Notes under the pieces: model-generated | Database searches by the model: none | Told to the model about the DNA's origin: nothing | What the model saw: the letters and a program-made list of their open reading frames with translations, nothing else | In this document: positions 63,646-64,000 of the stretch, in pieces | Layout: the number at the start of each line of letters is the position of its first letter | Position numbering within the stretch: position 1 is the stretch's first letter | Source: a bacterium | GTDB lineage: Bacteria > Patescibacteria > JAEDAM01 > Absconditabacterales > Absconditicoccaceae | Direction: 5' to 3' | DNA: 64,000 bases | Assembly (NCBI GenBank): GCA_017442645.1 | Contig: JAFRZH010000029.1 | Span: forward strand, 1 to 64,000 | Program-made: the position numbers and the translations under genes

Positions 63646-64000
63646 ATGAATAATCCCATTCTCCTCAAGAATCTCCGTTGCATAAAAGATTTCCCTCTAA
63701 AAGGGATCAATTTTCGTGATGTCACTACGCTTTATCAAAATCCAGAATGCTTTAAAATCATGACAGATGAACTCTATGAACTCTACAAAGACAAAGGAAT
63801 CACAAAAATAGTAGGGATTGAAAGTCGCGGATTCATCATGGCTTCAGCACTTGCATACAGATTATGAGCTTGAGTCGTTTTAGCTCGTAAACCTTGAAAA
63901 TTACCAGCAGAAACAATCAGTGAAAGCTACCAAAAAGAATACGGAGCCGATTCCATCGAAATTCATAAAGATGCAATCGATGCAAATGACATCGTACTTA
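63646..64000 (+). CDS. apt: Adenine phosphoribosyltransferase (3' end outside window)
   Basis: Salvages adenine to AMP with PRPP. 118 codons visible. [21 protein letters not shown] is the typical start, then [18 protein letters not shown] followed by three UGA glycines in GAGVVLARKPGKLPAET. The PRPP-binding motif is just beginning at the window edge (ANDIVL). Confidence 0.93.

Overview
The window comes from a bacterium that reads UGA as glycine (translation table 25), which points to Absconditabacteria (SR1) or Gracilibacteria in the Patescibacteria/CPR. The code can be read directly from conserved motifs. The PilT and UvrA Walker A loops, the last motif of dUTPase, the ATP synthase a, b and beta subunits, NusG, SecE, GreA and peptide-chain release factor 1 all become complete only when in-frame TGA is read as Gly. 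Every gene ends in TAA or TAG. All coordinates below use this code, so many genes are two to four times longer than a standard-code reading suggests. The DNA is AT-rich (roughly one third GC by eye). No rRNA, tRNA or CRISPR array was seen.

Layout. 1-6,710: end of an unknown gene with a GTCA tetranucleotide run, a CPR-type hypothetical protein, tRNA-dihydrouridine synthase, a circularly permuted glycosyltransferase, a Na+/Ca2+ exchanger and small membrane proteins. 6,800-12,370: an RND efflux adaptor-permease pair. 12,380-14,690: a structured small RNA gene and a type II restriction-modification pair, bracketed by two copies of the 3' end of the RND permease gene. 14,690-27,250: intergenic repeats, two frameshifted genes (GNAT, peptidase S51), a second glycosyltransferase, a UGA-free lipoprotein, rsmI, tgt, an SPFH protein, an MtaB-like methylthiotransferase, a SpoU methyltransferase and greA. 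27,330-35,964: uvrA followed downstream by three more copies of its own 3' end, each separated from the next by secreted-protein cargo. 36,100-39,900: luxS, a two-domain NAGPA/SLH-like exoprotein and a small protein. 39,959-46,772: a complete F-type ATP synthase operon with unusual gene order (B-E-F-H-A-C-G-D) and a double-hairpin c subunit. 46,900-52,260: VanY-like carboxypeptidase, grpE, serS, a dead DUF3781 gene, a LysM protein, dut and a HAD phosphatase. 52,350-64,000: pilT, secE-nusG-(unknown)-rplK-rplA, adk, a leucine-rich repeat-like protein, prfA, queA, a DUF2207 membrane protein and the start of apt.

How it fits together. Translation, tRNA modification (Dus, Tgt, QueA, MtaB-like, SpoU, RsmI) and energy coupling (probably Na+ through the c-ring) are ordinary housekeeping. 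The accessory parts are surface and secreted proteins, type IV pilus retraction, AI-2 synthesis and DNA modification.

The most striking structure is gene-tail duplication. Cargo is inserted directly behind a conserved gene, and each insertion leaves an extra copy of about the last 30 codons of that gene, in several copies with its terminator. It happened at least three times behind uvrA and once behind the RND permease. A recurring word, A(A/G)TCTGA(C/T)T, usually after a run of A, lies in spacers, terminator arms and protein linkers at far above chance by hand count and looks like a DNA-uptake-type signal. Promoters are very regular: TTGAyT, 16 bases, TATAcT.
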